Below, piece after piece: positions 35,742-43,942 of a stretch of DNA of 64,000 nt; position 1 is the stretch's first letter; each line of letters opens with the position of its first letter. This DNA is from Pseudoalteromonas sp. GCY (lineage in GTDB: Bacteria > Pseudomonadota > Gammaproteobacteria > Enterobacterales > Alteromonadaceae). A model generated the notes under the pieces. That model ran no database searches and was not told the DNA's origin. It saw only the letters and a list, made by a program, of their open reading frames with translations. The DNA is taken from positions 1,538,501 to 1,602,500 of the forward strand of contig NZ_CP068023.1 in assembly GCF_016695175.1 (NCBI RefSeq), written 5' to 3'. The position numbers and the translations under genes are program-made.

Positions 35742-35948
35742 TCAATCTTCATCCTTTTTTGGATTATTTTGAGGCCTGTTGTTTTTGGACGTTACCTTAT
35801 CTTTGTCAAAAGGCGCCGTCTGCTCGTCGATTTTCTTTTTCATTTCAAATTTGGCGGAATACTTTAATAACGCAATATTGCTCCAAATCACCCCTAACAC
35901 GCCAACAATGATCAAGATCACTTGCCATGTCTCTAATTGATTACCCAT
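35742..35948 (-). CDS. Small single-pass membrane protein (DUF2897-like)
   Basis: 68 residues. One N-terminal membrane helix (WQVILIIVGVLGVIWSNIALL) is followed by YSAKFEMKKKID and a charged Lys/Asn/Pro-rich tail. The layout recalls DUF2897, a small family of unknown function in marine Gammaproteobacteria. A strong GAGGAG ribosome site precedes the ATG, which supports a real gene. Confidence 0.6.
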   Translation of the reverse strand: MGNQLETWQVILIIVGVLGVIWSNIALLKYSAKFEMKKKIDEQTAPFDKDKVTSKNNRPQNNPKKDED

Positions 35949-36093
35949 TCTAGCTCCTCAAAAAAGCCCTATTTTTTAAATTTGTCCTGAAATAGGTGAG
36001 CATTTTAGCGCGACTGTTGATATTATTCACCACCTAGTCATTTCGCGATAATTATGCTGCATATATTTACATTCTGAGGATAATAGCGCATTC

Positions 36094-37428
36094 ATGGAAC
36101 AAGTGTTAATTTGGCCTGCCCAGTATCCCATGCTGTTAAAGGGGTTAATCGAACAAAACGGTGCTTACATTCTAGATGCCATAGAGGCATGGCCGAATTG
36201 CCAACAAATGAAAGATGAGCAGGGCGTAACGACCACTGTTCTACCTCCTTTATTTTACCTCGCTTGGTTACGACCGCTAGAGCCGTTCGAAGCCTGTTAT
36301 TTTCAGCATATTGATGACTATGACGATAAACAGCGTCAATACGTTAATAGCGTAATTCAACACATTGAGGAAAATGATACTGATCAGGATGAGCTAATAA
36401 AAACACTTATTCAGCGTCTTGGTCAATACTCGAATATTCAAGCCCAAATACAAGACCAAAATCAATCGTTTGTTGAACTGCTTTGTAGCAAACAGTATGA
36501 AAAGACCTTGATTTGGTTAATGGAAATGGGAGTGAAATTTAGCGCGAAAGAAATCGTTTCTCTGTGGTGCAATAGTTCGCAAGAAACTCATACCGCCCTG
36601 TTAACTCACCTTGATACATGTCTGCTTGACCGGGCCGCCACCGCTAAACTTGCTACGGATAGTTTGTTAGATGGGCAGCTGACTTTTGAGCTGCTTTGTG
36701 CCATGTGTGACAAAGACGAGGTGACGAGTCTTTTGGAACAGGCGCTATTGTTCCAGCTAACCCAGCAACAAGTTAAGCAGTCTGCAATTATTACTTTAGT
36801 CACACAGGGCGCGAAAGGAACGGCAAGAGATAGCAGTGGGCGATCTGCCATTATGTTAGCGGTTGAAAATGGCTTTGTGAGTGCGGTTGAAACTATGTTG
36901 CCACATCACAATGTTAATGAGCTGGATGAGTCGGGCAGGAACTTAATGCACTATGCGGCGGCATCGAACTCTGCTGCTATGATCGAAATGATTTTTGAAC
37001 ATGGTGATGACCCGACGCTTGCGGATATTCATGGTGACACCCCTTACCGTGTGGCTATGAAAAATCAGGCGCTTACTTCTAAGCAAACATTTGAACAGCA
37101 CGGTATTATCGAGCTTTCTAATGAAGCAAAGTATCAAAAAATAAAAACCGTCCATATTCTTTATGCCTTTGCTGCTATTTTGCTACCACTTCAGTTATTT
37201 TTATTTTTTACTGATGAGGTGGATGAAAAAACTATCGCAACACTTGTCACTACGGCTGCTTCTATCGCAATTTTTGTTTTTGCGAAGCGTAAACGCAGTA
37301 ACCCTCTATACCCAAACAGCTCAACGCCATGGTCACTGATCGGGGTAAATGCGTTAGCATGGCTTAGTATTGGTGTGCAGGTATTGTTTTCAGTATTGGT
37401 GTTGATAGCCGTACTCTCGTTGCAGTAG
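36094..37428 (+). CDS. Ankyrin-repeat protein with C-terminal membrane segments
   Basis: 444 residues. The first 230 are soluble, helical and unassigned. About three ankyrin-like repeats follow (ARDSSGRSAIMLAVENGFVS, NELDESGRNLMHYAAASNSA, LADIHGDTPYRVAMKNQAL). Three hydrophobic segments at the end (about 350-370, 380-393 and 415-443) anchor it in the membrane with the repeats presumably in the cytosol. Ankyrin repeats bind proteins; the partner is unknown. It has a good terminator. Confidence 0.75.
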   Translation: MEQVLIWPAQYPMLLKGLIEQNGAYILDAIEAWPNCQQMKDEQGVTTTVLPPLFYLAWLRPLEPFEACYFQHIDDYDDKQRQYVNSVIQHIEENDTDQDELIKTLIQRLGQYSNIQAQIQDQNQSFVELLCSKQYEKTLIWLMEMGVKFSAKEIVSLWCNSSQETHTALLTHLDTCLLDRAATAKLATDSLLDGQLTFELLCAMCDKDEVTSLLEQALLFQLTQQQVKQSAIITLVTQGAKGTARDSSGRSAIMLAVENGFVSAVETMLPHHNVNELDESGRNLMHYAAASNSAAMIEMIFEHGDDPTLADIHGDTPYRVAMKNQALTSKQTFEQHGIIELSNEAKYQKIKTVHILYAFAAILLPLQLFLFFTDEVDEKTIATLVTTAASIAIFVFAKRKRSNPLYPNSSTPWSLIGVNALAWLSIGVQVLFSVLVLIAVLSLQ

Positions 37429-37467
37429 CTTACCGTAACGAACTAAGCTGATGACGGATTGATGCTA

Positions 37468-37504
37468 AAAAGCGCAGTTACTTCATTGAGAACTGCGCTT
37501 TTTT
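37468..37504. terminator. Bidirectional terminator
   Basis: AAAGCGCAGTT and AACTGCGCTTT stems with A and T runs on both sides separate the ankyrin gene from the convergent DUF2069 gene. Confidence 0.8.
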
Positions 37505-37525
37505 AATGTAGTTACGCAAGCGAGA

Positions 37526-37963
37526 TTATGGCTCTTTATGTTCGTGAGCTGCCTTTTCGTCAGCGAGGTCTTCTTTTAACTTGCGGATCTTCAATCCTAA
37601 CTCTTGGCCTCTGTGTCTCGCATAGTAAGTGCAACCAATAAACATGGATGTTGCAAAGCCAATCTCTAGCAGGACTAACAATAGCTCGTCTGGAGATGTC
37701 CACAAAAGGGTAAAGCCGTGGATAAAATAAAACATCACGACAAAGTTTGCCCACGCATAAGTGTATGGCTTATCCTGTAAAATACCTTTAAGCGGGAGTA
37801 ATAAAGGTAAAACGTACACCACAAAGACAAAGCCCAAGCTGTAACCTTCTCTTGGTGCAAGCACAAAGAGCCACAGTGGCATCAGGATCAGGAGACCAAA
37901 ATACCCGACTAGCGCAAAGAGTTGAAAGCGTCTAGTGATAGGCTTTTTTGCAATTTCATTCAT
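37526..37963 (-). CDS. DUF2069-family membrane protein
   Basis: 145 residues from the ATG at 37963, which overlaps the stop codon of the upstream flavoprotein gene as ATGA. Four hydrophobic segments (QLFALVGYFGLLILMPLWLF, GFVFVVYVLPLLLP, FVVMFYFIHGFTLLW, LLVLLEIGFATSMFI) and a charged C-terminus match the DUF2069 layout. The function is unknown. It is the last gene of an arsC-like/wrbA-like operon. Confidence 0.75.
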   Translation of the reverse strand: MNEIAKKPITRRFQLFALVGYFGLLILMPLWLFVLAPREGYSLGFVFVVYVLPLLLPLKGILQDKPYTYAWANFVVMFYFIHGFTLLWTSPDELLLVLLEIGFATSMFIGCTYYARHRGQELGLKIRKLKEDLADEKAAHEHKEP

Positions 37964-38511
37964 GTTAACTTTTCCGCGACGTGTAGCAGTCGACTCGCTG
38001 CTGCACGACAAATTTTGATTTCTGTTTGAGTGAGTGAAGTATTGTTTTGGCTGCCCGCAACGTGTGTTGCACCGTAGGGCGTCCCGCCCATGTTGGTCGC
38101 CAAAAGCTCTGGAACATCATAGGGGATACCTAACAACATCATGCCGTGGTGTAATAACGGTAACGAGAGGTTAAGTAGGGTAGCCTCATTGCCACCGTGC
38201 ATACTGCTTGAAGACGAAAATACGCAGGCTGGTTTATCAATGAGTGCGCCTTTAAGCCACAAATCGCTGGTGGTTTCCCAAAACGCTTTCGCTTGAGCTG
38301 CCATCATACCAAAGCGTGTAGGAGTGCCAAACGCCAAACCGTCGCACTCTACTAAATCTTGCTTTGTTACTACCACATCATGGTCTTGACGTTTCTCAAA
38401 AACGCGTACTATAGCTTCACCGCCTTGTGACACTATGGTGTCTGCAAATTCGTGCGCCATATTCGCCACGGAGCCATGACTGGAGTGGTATAAAATAAGA
38501 ATTTTACTCAT
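37960..38511 (-). CDS. WrbA-type NAD(P)H:quinone oxidoreductase
   Basis: 183 residues of flavodoxin fold. ILILYHSSHGSVANMA is the FMN phosphate loop, FGTPTRFGMMAAQAKAF the second flavin loop and SSSSMHGGNEATLL the third, all as in WrbA. It should reduce quinones by two electrons. Its start shares one base with the arsC-like stop (TAATG) and its stop overlaps the DUF2069 start, so the three are one operon. This arrangement is seen in other Alteromonadales near bepA. Confidence 0.85.
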   Translation of the reverse strand: MSKILILYHSSHGSVANMAHEFADTIVSQGGEAIVRVFEKRQDHDVVVTKQDLVECDGLAFGTPTRFGMMAAQAKAFWETTSDLWLKGALIDKPACVFSSSSSMHGGNEATLLNLSLPLLHHGMMLLGIPYDVPELLATNMGGTPYGATHVAGSQNNTSLTQTEIKICRAAASRLLHVAEKLT

Positions 38512-38858
38512 TACAGGATATCAAGCACTGACTCTGGGGGTCTACCAATCGCTGCCTTGTCACCTTTGACAACGATAGGACGCTCAATCAGTTTAGGGTT
38601 TTCAAGCATGGTTGTGCGCAGTGTTGCTTCGTCCGAGTCTTTCGATAGCCCAAGCTCTTTGTAGAGCGTTTCTTTGCTGCGGACGAGCTGGTGAGCAGAA
38701 CTAAATCCAAGTTTAGAAAGTAAATTAGCCAAAGTGCCACTATCGATTGGCGTCTTTAGGTATTCAATAACGGTAGGATTAACGCCATTGGACTCTAGTA
38801 AAGCTAAGGTTTCACGTGATTTTGAACAGCGCGGGTTGTGATAGATTTCTACTGACAT
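38511..38858 (-). CDS. ArsC/YfgD-family protein (glutaredoxin-like arsenate reductase)
   Basis: 115 residues. IYHNPRCSKSRETLALL holds the catalytic Cys, and KLIERPIVVKGDKAAIGRPPE is the conserved C-terminal block. It is closer to E. coli YfgD than to plasmid ArsC, as its position beside bepA also suggests. True arsenate reduction is uncertain. It is first in a three-gene operon. Confidence 0.85.
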   Translation of the reverse strand: MSVEIYHNPRCSKSRETLALLESNGVNPTVIEYLKTPIDSGTLANLLSKLGFSSAHQLVRSKETLYKELGLSKDSDEATLRTTMLENPKLIERPIVVKGDKAAIGRPPESVLDIL

Positions 38859-38978
38859 GATTTTGCTCTAATTCGTAATGTAAACGGATCATAGCTTAAT
38901 GTAGAGGTGACGAAAAGTGATGTGCAAGAAAATTGGCTTAAATACGTTTCTACTATCGCTGTAAGCAATCGCTAAGCA

Positions 38979-40430
38979 TTACAGCTTAGCGATTTCTTTT
39001 TGCATATTACGATATTGGCTAAGTAGTGCCTTTAACCTTGTACGCTTGATATCCTCTTTGTCTTCGACATGATTGAGTGCACGTTGTACTTCGTCTGCTG
39101 CCTTATTAAATGCACCGTACTGGGCATAGACACTCGCTTTTGACTCGTGGTAAGCCGCCTTGTTTTCTTGGGCTTCATAGGCTTGTGTGAGTAAATCACG
39201 AGCAATGATATGATCTGGTTTATCAAGCAAAAAGATCTTAAGCAATTGCTCGGCAACTTCATACTGTTTTGCTTTTATGGCGGCATTAGCATAATTCAGC
39301 GTGATAACTTGGTTATTGGGCCTAAGTTGATGTTGAGCTTGAAGCATCTCAACGGCTTTGCCAGAGTGCTCTGTCGCAATTAAATAATCGGTATATACAT
39401 CAAGATAAAACAGGTTATTCGGATCTTTTTCTAACAACTCATCCAATAGTTTGCCAGCTTCCTCGTATTTTTTTTGATCGAGTAACGTGATTGCTAATCC
39501 GTATTGTAGGGCGCGCTTGTCGAGTTCTGCTGAGCGCTTTAGAGAATTTCTGAAAAAGGCTTCTCCTGCATCTTCGGAATAATAGTATCGAGCAAGCACA
39601 CGGCTTTTAGCTAACGCGTAGGAAAGGCTTGAGGGGTAATGCTTTTTCTCGAATTGTTGTGCTCTAAGTCTAACGTCCGATACTCGGCTGTCGGGTAACG
39701 GGTGCGTAAGCAAAAACGCAGGGGGCTTATTTTTAAAGCGAATTTGATCCGAGAGCTTAGTTAAAAACTCACTGGCCGCATAGGGGTCAAAGCCTGCTTT
39801 ATGTAGTGTATTCATACCAAATCGGTCGGCTTCTTGCTCTGCTTTTCGGCTATGCGTTAGTTGGTTCAACGATGATTGTGTTTGGCTTGCGGATAAAATG
39901 GCGATACCTGCATCTGGGGCAACAACGGTTGCTAAAATACCAGTAATAAGCCCCGCGATGGTCAAGGCACTGTTGTCTTTTGCGTTTTGTACGCGGCGTG
40001 CTAAATGGCGTTGAGTAACGTGTGCAATTTCGTGGCCAATTACGGACGCTAATTGACTCTCGTTATCGGATTGCGCAATGAGTCCCGTATGTACACCTAC
40101 ATGACCCCCGTAAAAAGCGAAGGCATTAATATCTTTGTTATTTATCCAAAAAAAGGTAAATGGAAAGCGTACGTCATTGGCATTGGCGACGAGGCGATTG
40201 CCCAGGCTAGTTAAGTACTCTTCAAGTACCGGATCGCCAACCACAGGGGAGCGCGAGCGCAGCTGCATCATCATGACTTCGCCGATCGCTTGCTCTTTTT
40301 CAATAGGTAGTACTTGTAGAGCCGAAGTGCCTAAATCTGGTAGCTTTAGCTCTGTTTGTGCATTAGTGCTGCTTGATGTTGCGAGCGCAAATGTTAAAAC
40401 GATTGAATTTAATAGGGGTTTTAACCGCAT
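38979..40430 (-). CDS. bepA: Periplasmic M48 metalloprotease/chaperone BepA
   Basis: 483 residues, as in E. coli BepA (487), with a signal peptide (1-24). The M48 zinc motif is GHEIAHVTQRH, with a further ligand in SRKAEQEADRFG. The C-terminal half (about 290-483) is a tetratricopeptide array. BepA helps outer-membrane LptD assembly and degrades stalled intermediates. An AAGGGA ribosome site lies inside the end of the preceding gene, one base away, so the two are co-transcribed. A hairpin spans its stop codon (38967-38994). Confidence 0.9.
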   Translation of the reverse strand: MRLKPLLNSIVLTFALATSSSTNAQTELKLPDLGTSALQVLPIEKEQAIGEVMMMQLRSRSPVVGDPVLEEYLTSLGNRLVANANDVRFPFTFFWINNKDINAFAFYGGHVGVHTGLIAQSDNESQLASVIGHEIAHVTQRHLARRVQNAKDNSALTIAGLITGILATVVAPDAGIAILSASQTQSSLNQLTHSRKAEQEADRFGMNTLHKAGFDPYAASEFLTKLSDQIRFKNKPPAFLLTHPLPDSRVSDVRLRAQQFEKKHYPSSLSYALAKSRVLARYYYSEDAGEAFFRNSLKRSAELDKRALQYGLAITLLDQKKYEEAGKLLDELLEKDPNNLFYLDVYTDYLIATEHSGKAVEMLQAQHQLRPNNQVITLNYANAAIKAKQYEVAEQLLKIFLLDKPDHIIARDLLTQAYEAQENKAAYHESKASVYAQYGAFNKAADEVQRALNHVEDKEDIKRTRLKALLSQYRNMQKEIAKL

Positions 40431-40431
40431 T

Positions 40432-41097
40432 TTAATCCCTTTTAAGGTCTTCTCCGAGCATGATCCTAGCTAAGTCGACTTCATCATTGCATGCTCGAGC
40501 ATCTTTTTCACAAAGTTGGTAAAAATCTTTTATTGAGACCCCACCAACGCTGGTGATGTTCAATTCTTTTTGCAAAAATGTCACTGTCATATGCAGCACT
40601 TTATGCGCGTGAAGTATTAAAGCTTTGTCTGCTATATCACCGCGCTCAAAGTAAAACGCAATGAATTTATGGAGCTGGTTGATGCGCAGTAAGTTTTTCA
40701 TCGTATGCGGATCCCATACTCGAAACTCCAAAAAACGATTGTCTTTAACATAGGCATCAATCTTGGTGCCTTTGGCTATTGGGTAAGCCCAAAGCTCAAA
40801 GCCTCTATCAGTAAATGCTTGATGTAATGCTATTTGAGGTTTATTGTCACAGTGGATTAGGCCACTGTCATCTTCATAACCACCTAATAGTTCTATATTC
40901 CAATTTCGCTTATCTAGCAAACGCTTTACCGCATTATCAAAGCCGTGATGGAGCAGACCTTCACATTCACTTACCGCTGAGGCAACAAGGTGATAAAACG
41001 GCGGAAGTTCACCCCAATTAATTTGCTTTTTGTACCAATTTATTTCTTTTAGTGTTGGATTGGCTGGCAATCGGGCCTTATTATTAACGCCTGGCAT
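40432..41097 (-). CDS. Unrecognised protein upstream of bepA
   Basis: About 221 residues from the ATG at 41097 (GGGA eight bases before); a TTG at 41109 is in frame. It is soluble, with no signal peptide and no motif that I can assign. It contains DNRFLEFRVWDPHTMKNLLRI and a helical C-terminus with two Cys. It ends one base before bepA starts, so the two share a transcript, but a cytosolic protein paired with a periplasmic protease does not suggest a joint function. Confidence 0.65.
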   Translation of the reverse strand: MPGVNNKARLPANPTLKEINWYKKQINWGELPPFYHLVASAVSECEGLLHHGFDNAVKRLLDKRNWNIELLGGYEDDSGLIHCDNKPQIALHQAFTDRGFELWAYPIAKGTKIDAYVKDNRFLEFRVWDPHTMKNLLRINQLHKFIAFYFERGDIADKALILHAHKVLHMTVTFLQKELNITSVGGVSIKDFYQLCEKDARACNDEVDLARIMLGEDLKRD

Positions 41098-41162
41098 TAA
41101 GATTCCCAAGAAGTAGAGTATGCTATTAAGAATAAACCATCAACGCCTTGAGGGCTACCGCA

Positions 41163-41414
41163 TTGAGTGATTTGTGTGGAGACAAGACAACAAAATTTGT
41201 ACATGATTTGCGAGAATTTACCTGTCCCGCATTATTTGTTCAGTTTAAGTGGCGGTTAAAGCGCCATGACTATACTCTAGGCAAACTAAAATTGCTGATG
41301 AGTCAGGATCAAAGCTTGTTAGACATAAAAAAATATTTGGATGGTAACTCGGTGAGTTACCAAATTATTGAAATTGAAAGCGGTGAAGTTTGTTTGGAGA
41401 TCATGGATGTTTGA
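41163..41414 (+). CDS. TusA/SirA-family sulfur carrier-like protein
   Basis: About 83 residues from a TTG at 41163, which has AGGG eight bases upstream; an earlier TTG at 41148 is also in frame. The family motif is LREFTCPALFVQFKWRLKR, with the CP pair, and the rest fits the two-layer TusA fold. TusA-type proteins carry persulfide sulfur. It overlaps perM by eight bases, an association common in gammaproteobacteria. The start is uncertain. Confidence 0.65.
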   Translation: MSDLCGDKTTKFVHDLREFTCPALFVQFKWRLKRHDYTLGKLKLLMSQDQSLLDIKKYLDGNSVSYQIIEIESGEVCLEIMDV

Positions 41415-42474
41415 GTTAGTAAAAGCGTGGTATATCAAAAAGTTTTCAGATCCACATTCCGTTACTCTATTGCTGATGCTAGTTGCCACGGTTGCTTTAC
41501 TGTACTTTTTTGGCAGTTACGTCATGCCGGTACTGGTCGCAATTGTGATCGCCTATTTACTGGAATGGCCAGTGAACAAGCTCACCCGAGTGACTGGCAG
41601 TAGGATGTTATCAGCAGTAGTCGTAATGGCAGTATTTGTGGGCGTCGCTTTGGGGCTAGTCTTTGGTATCGTTCCTGTTCTGTGGCAACAGTTAAGTAAC
41701 CTGCTCCAAGAAAGTCCAACCATGGTAGAAGAGGGTAAGGACTTCCTTTTACATTTACCTGAATACTATCCGACTCTGATCTCTACGACTCAGGTACAAG
41801 CCATTGTGAGCTCTGTGGAAAGCAAGTTACTAGAGCTTGGTGAAGTCATTGTGTCAGCCTCATTAACTTCATTAAAAGACGTTGTCGCATGGATGATTTA
41901 TTTGGTCTTAGTGCCGCTGCTTGCTTTTTTCATGTTGAAAGACAAGTCAGAGCTTACATATGGAATTTCAAAAATTATACCCAAAGACAGAAAACTCATT
42001 TCACAAGTGTGGTACGAGATGGACCAACAAATCATGAATTATATTCGTGGTAAAGTTTTTGAGATTGTCATCGTTGGTGTAGTGAGCTTTGTGACCTTTT
42101 CCATTTTGGATTTACGTTATGCCGCACTACTAGGTACGTTGGTTGGGCTCTCTGTACTTATCCCATTTATTGGTGCTGCACTCGTTACCTTACCCGTTGC
42201 CGCAGTTGCTTTGTTTCAATTTGGTCTTGCACCAGAATTTTGGACTATCCTCATTGCGTACGGCGTTATTCAAGCATTAGATGGTAATGTTTTAGTGCCA
42301 TTATTGTTTTCTGAAGCTGTGGATCTCAACCCTGTTTATATCATTGTTGCAGTGTTGTTTTTTGGTGGTTTATGGGGTTTTTGGGGTGTGTTCTTTGCGA
42401 TTCCACTTGCATCTCTCGTCAAGGCGCTGATCAATGCATGGTCGAGTAAAAGTGAAGAATTATTGGCCAAATAG
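41407..42474 (+). CDS. perM: PerM/AI-2E transporter family membrane protein
   Basis: 355 residues, like E. coli PerM (353). About eight membrane helices, with the conserved PVLVAIVIAYLLEWPVNKL near the N-terminus, PLLAFFMLKDKSEL in the middle and IPFIGAALVTLPV, ALDGNVLVPLLFSEAVDLNPV and FFGGLWGFWGVFFAIPLASL near the end. The transported substrate is unknown. GGAG precedes the ATG at 41407. The perM-bepA-yfgD grouping also occurs in E. coli. Confidence 0.85.
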   Translation: MFELVKAWYIKKFSDPHSVTLLLMLVATVALLYFFGSYVMPVLVAIVIAYLLEWPVNKLTRVTGSRMLSAVVVMAVFVGVALGLVFGIVPVLWQQLSNLLQESPTMVEEGKDFLLHLPEYYPTLISTTQVQAIVSSVESKLLELGEVIVSASLTSLKDVVAWMIYLVLVPLLAFFMLKDKSELTYGISKIIPKDRKLISQVWYEMDQQIMNYIRGKVFEIVIVGVVSFVTFSILDLRYAALLGTLVGLSVLIPFIGAALVTLPVAAVALFQFGLAPEFWTILIAYGVIQALDGNVLVPLLFSEAVDLNPVYIIVAVLFFGGLWGFWGVFFAIPLASLVKALINAWSSKSEELLAK

Positions 42475-42490
42475 TGAAAGTTTTTTGATG

Positions 42491-42514
42491 TTAGTCGGCC
42501 CGAGAGCCGACTAA
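42491..42514. repeat. Hairpin between perM and the LacI gene
   Basis: TTAGTCGGC-CCGAGA-GCCGACTAA, a nine-base stem without a T run on either side. It shares TTAGTCGGCC with the composite repeat at 12655-12768 and may be of the same repeat type while also ending transcription. Confidence 0.5.
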
Positions 42515-42522
42515 ATAAATAG

Positions 42523-43560
42523 CTATTGTGTGATCCTACCCGTGCTTTCACGAACTACCATACTCGGTGTGAACACATGTGAGACTTCTTTATCATTTTT
42601 TCGATGTCCACGTGTTTTAGAAAACAATAAACGCGCAGCATGCTCAGAAATAATGTTGTTAGCCTGATGTGCAGTCGTAAGCTTTGGCCAAGTTTGGCGG
42701 GAGAATGGAGAGTCCTCAAAGCCACTGATAGACAATTGACCCGGGATCTCTATATTCATCAGCCGCGCAGCAAATAAAGCTCCAGCGGCTACCTCATCGT
42801 TACCACCTAAAATCGCAGTGATTTGGTTTGGATTACCATCGGCCAGCAGCGCTTTAGCGCCTTTTACCCCAGATTCAAATGAGTACGTACCGTGATAGAG
42901 CAGCGTATCGTCTTGTTTTATATCGTGTGCTTTCAGGGCATCGCGATATCCGGCTAACCGTTCCGTCGTTGATTTGTGCTCTTCATCCCCAAGTACAAAA
43001 GCAATTTTTTTATGTCCAAGTTGGATTAAATGCTCAGTAATTTCATAGGCTGCAGCGTAGTCGTCAACAAAGATACAGTTATTTGCGCTATTTTTCGCTT
43101 CTTGCGCTCGACCAGAAAGTAGACGCACGTAATGTATGCCCAGCTCATCTAGCATATCAATAATGGCTTGTTGCTCGGATAGAGGAGGAGTCAAGACCAA
43201 ACCTGCAAGACGTGAGCGTTTGATCATAGTGACGAATTCTTCGGCCATATTTTCCGAATTGGATTCACAGGGGTGGATGACGAGCTCATACCCTTCATCT
43301 CTACAGCGAGATAACACCCCGTTTTGCATATCAATGACATAATACGCATTGGGATTGTCGTAGACCAAGCCAATTGCAAATGAAGAAGTACCAGCTAAGT
43401 TTCTCGCAGCAATATTAGGTTGATAATTAAGCTCTTTTACAGCCTGCATTACTTGATCGTAGGTTTTTTTTCTAACCGAAGGTTCTTTATTGATTACCCG
43501 CGATACGGTTTTCATAGATACGCCAGCTAGCTTGGCAACATCATTAATAGTGACTTTCAT
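42523..43560 (-). CDS. LacI-family transcriptional regulator
   Basis: 345 residues. The N-terminal helix-turn-helix is VTINDVAKLAGVSMKTVSRV followed by NYQPNIAARNLAG (hinge helix). The periplasmic-binding-protein-like effector domain includes GLVYDNPNAYYV, HKKIAFVLG, GGNDEVAAGALFAAR and SISGFEDSPFS. It should repress sugar-related genes until a ligand is bound. It is divergent from pgi, and the palindrome TGACAGCGTTGTCA, found before pgi and twice before the TonB receptor, fits a LacI-type operator with a central CG. The effector is unknown. Confidence 0.9.
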   Translation of the reverse strand: MKVTINDVAKLAGVSMKTVSRVINKEPSVRKKTYDQVMQAVKELNYQPNIAARNLAGTSSFAIGLVYDNPNAYYVIDMQNGVLSRCRDEGYELVIHPCESNSENMAEEFVTMIKRSRLAGLVLTPPLSEQQAIIDMLDELGIHYVRLLSGRAQEAKNSANNCIFVDDYAAAYEITEHLIQLGHKKIAFVLGDEEHKSTTERLAGYRDALKAHDIKQDDTLLYHGTYSFESGVKGAKALLADGNPNQITAILGGNDEVAAGALFAARLMNIEIPGQLSISGFEDSPFSRQTWPKLTTAHQANNIISEHAARLLFSKTRGHRKNDKEVSHVFTPSMVVRESTGRITQ

Positions 43561-43831
43561 GTAGTTGTTCTTCTATTTACAGGTCTGTATCGATCATTAT
43601 TAAGCACAGAGGAATAGTAGCGCTTTATGTATGCAGAAGCTAGCGCCCAATTTCTGAGATATTTAGCCGCTCAGGCGACCATCGGCTTAATAAAAGGATC
43701 ATCTGTTTTTCTTAGTCTATCTAATAAGTACAGAATTTAGCACTACAATTCGCAGAAATAAATGAATGATACCGGTGTCAAAAATTTTATTTTAGGTTAT
43801 TATTCGCAATGTAAAATTGAAAAGAAGCAAT

Positions 43832-43876
43832 TTGACAGCGTTGTCATTTTGACATAATGTGCTTGTTTAATAATGT
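43832..43876 (+). promoter_or_regulatory. Overlapping pgi promoters with LacI-type operator
   Basis: The operator TGACAGCGTTGTCA is at 43833-43846. TTGACA at 43832-43837 with a 17-base spacer and TAATGT at 43855-43860 forms one promoter, whose -35 lies in the operator. A second set, TTGACA at 43849-43854, 16 bases, TAATGT at 43871-43876, lies just downstream. The rest of 43561-43942 holds nothing else evident. Confidence 0.65.
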
Positions 43877-43942
43877 TTCTTTGTTGTTACTACCTGAAAA
43901 GTAAGGTAACTAACAATCACTTACGTCTTAGGGGAATATGTA

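Noticed and set aside
38511..38858. Arsenic resistance operon
   Set aside because: The ArsC-like protein lies with wrbA-like and DUF2069 genes near bepA, with no arsB, arsR or acr3, so a YfgD-type role fits better.
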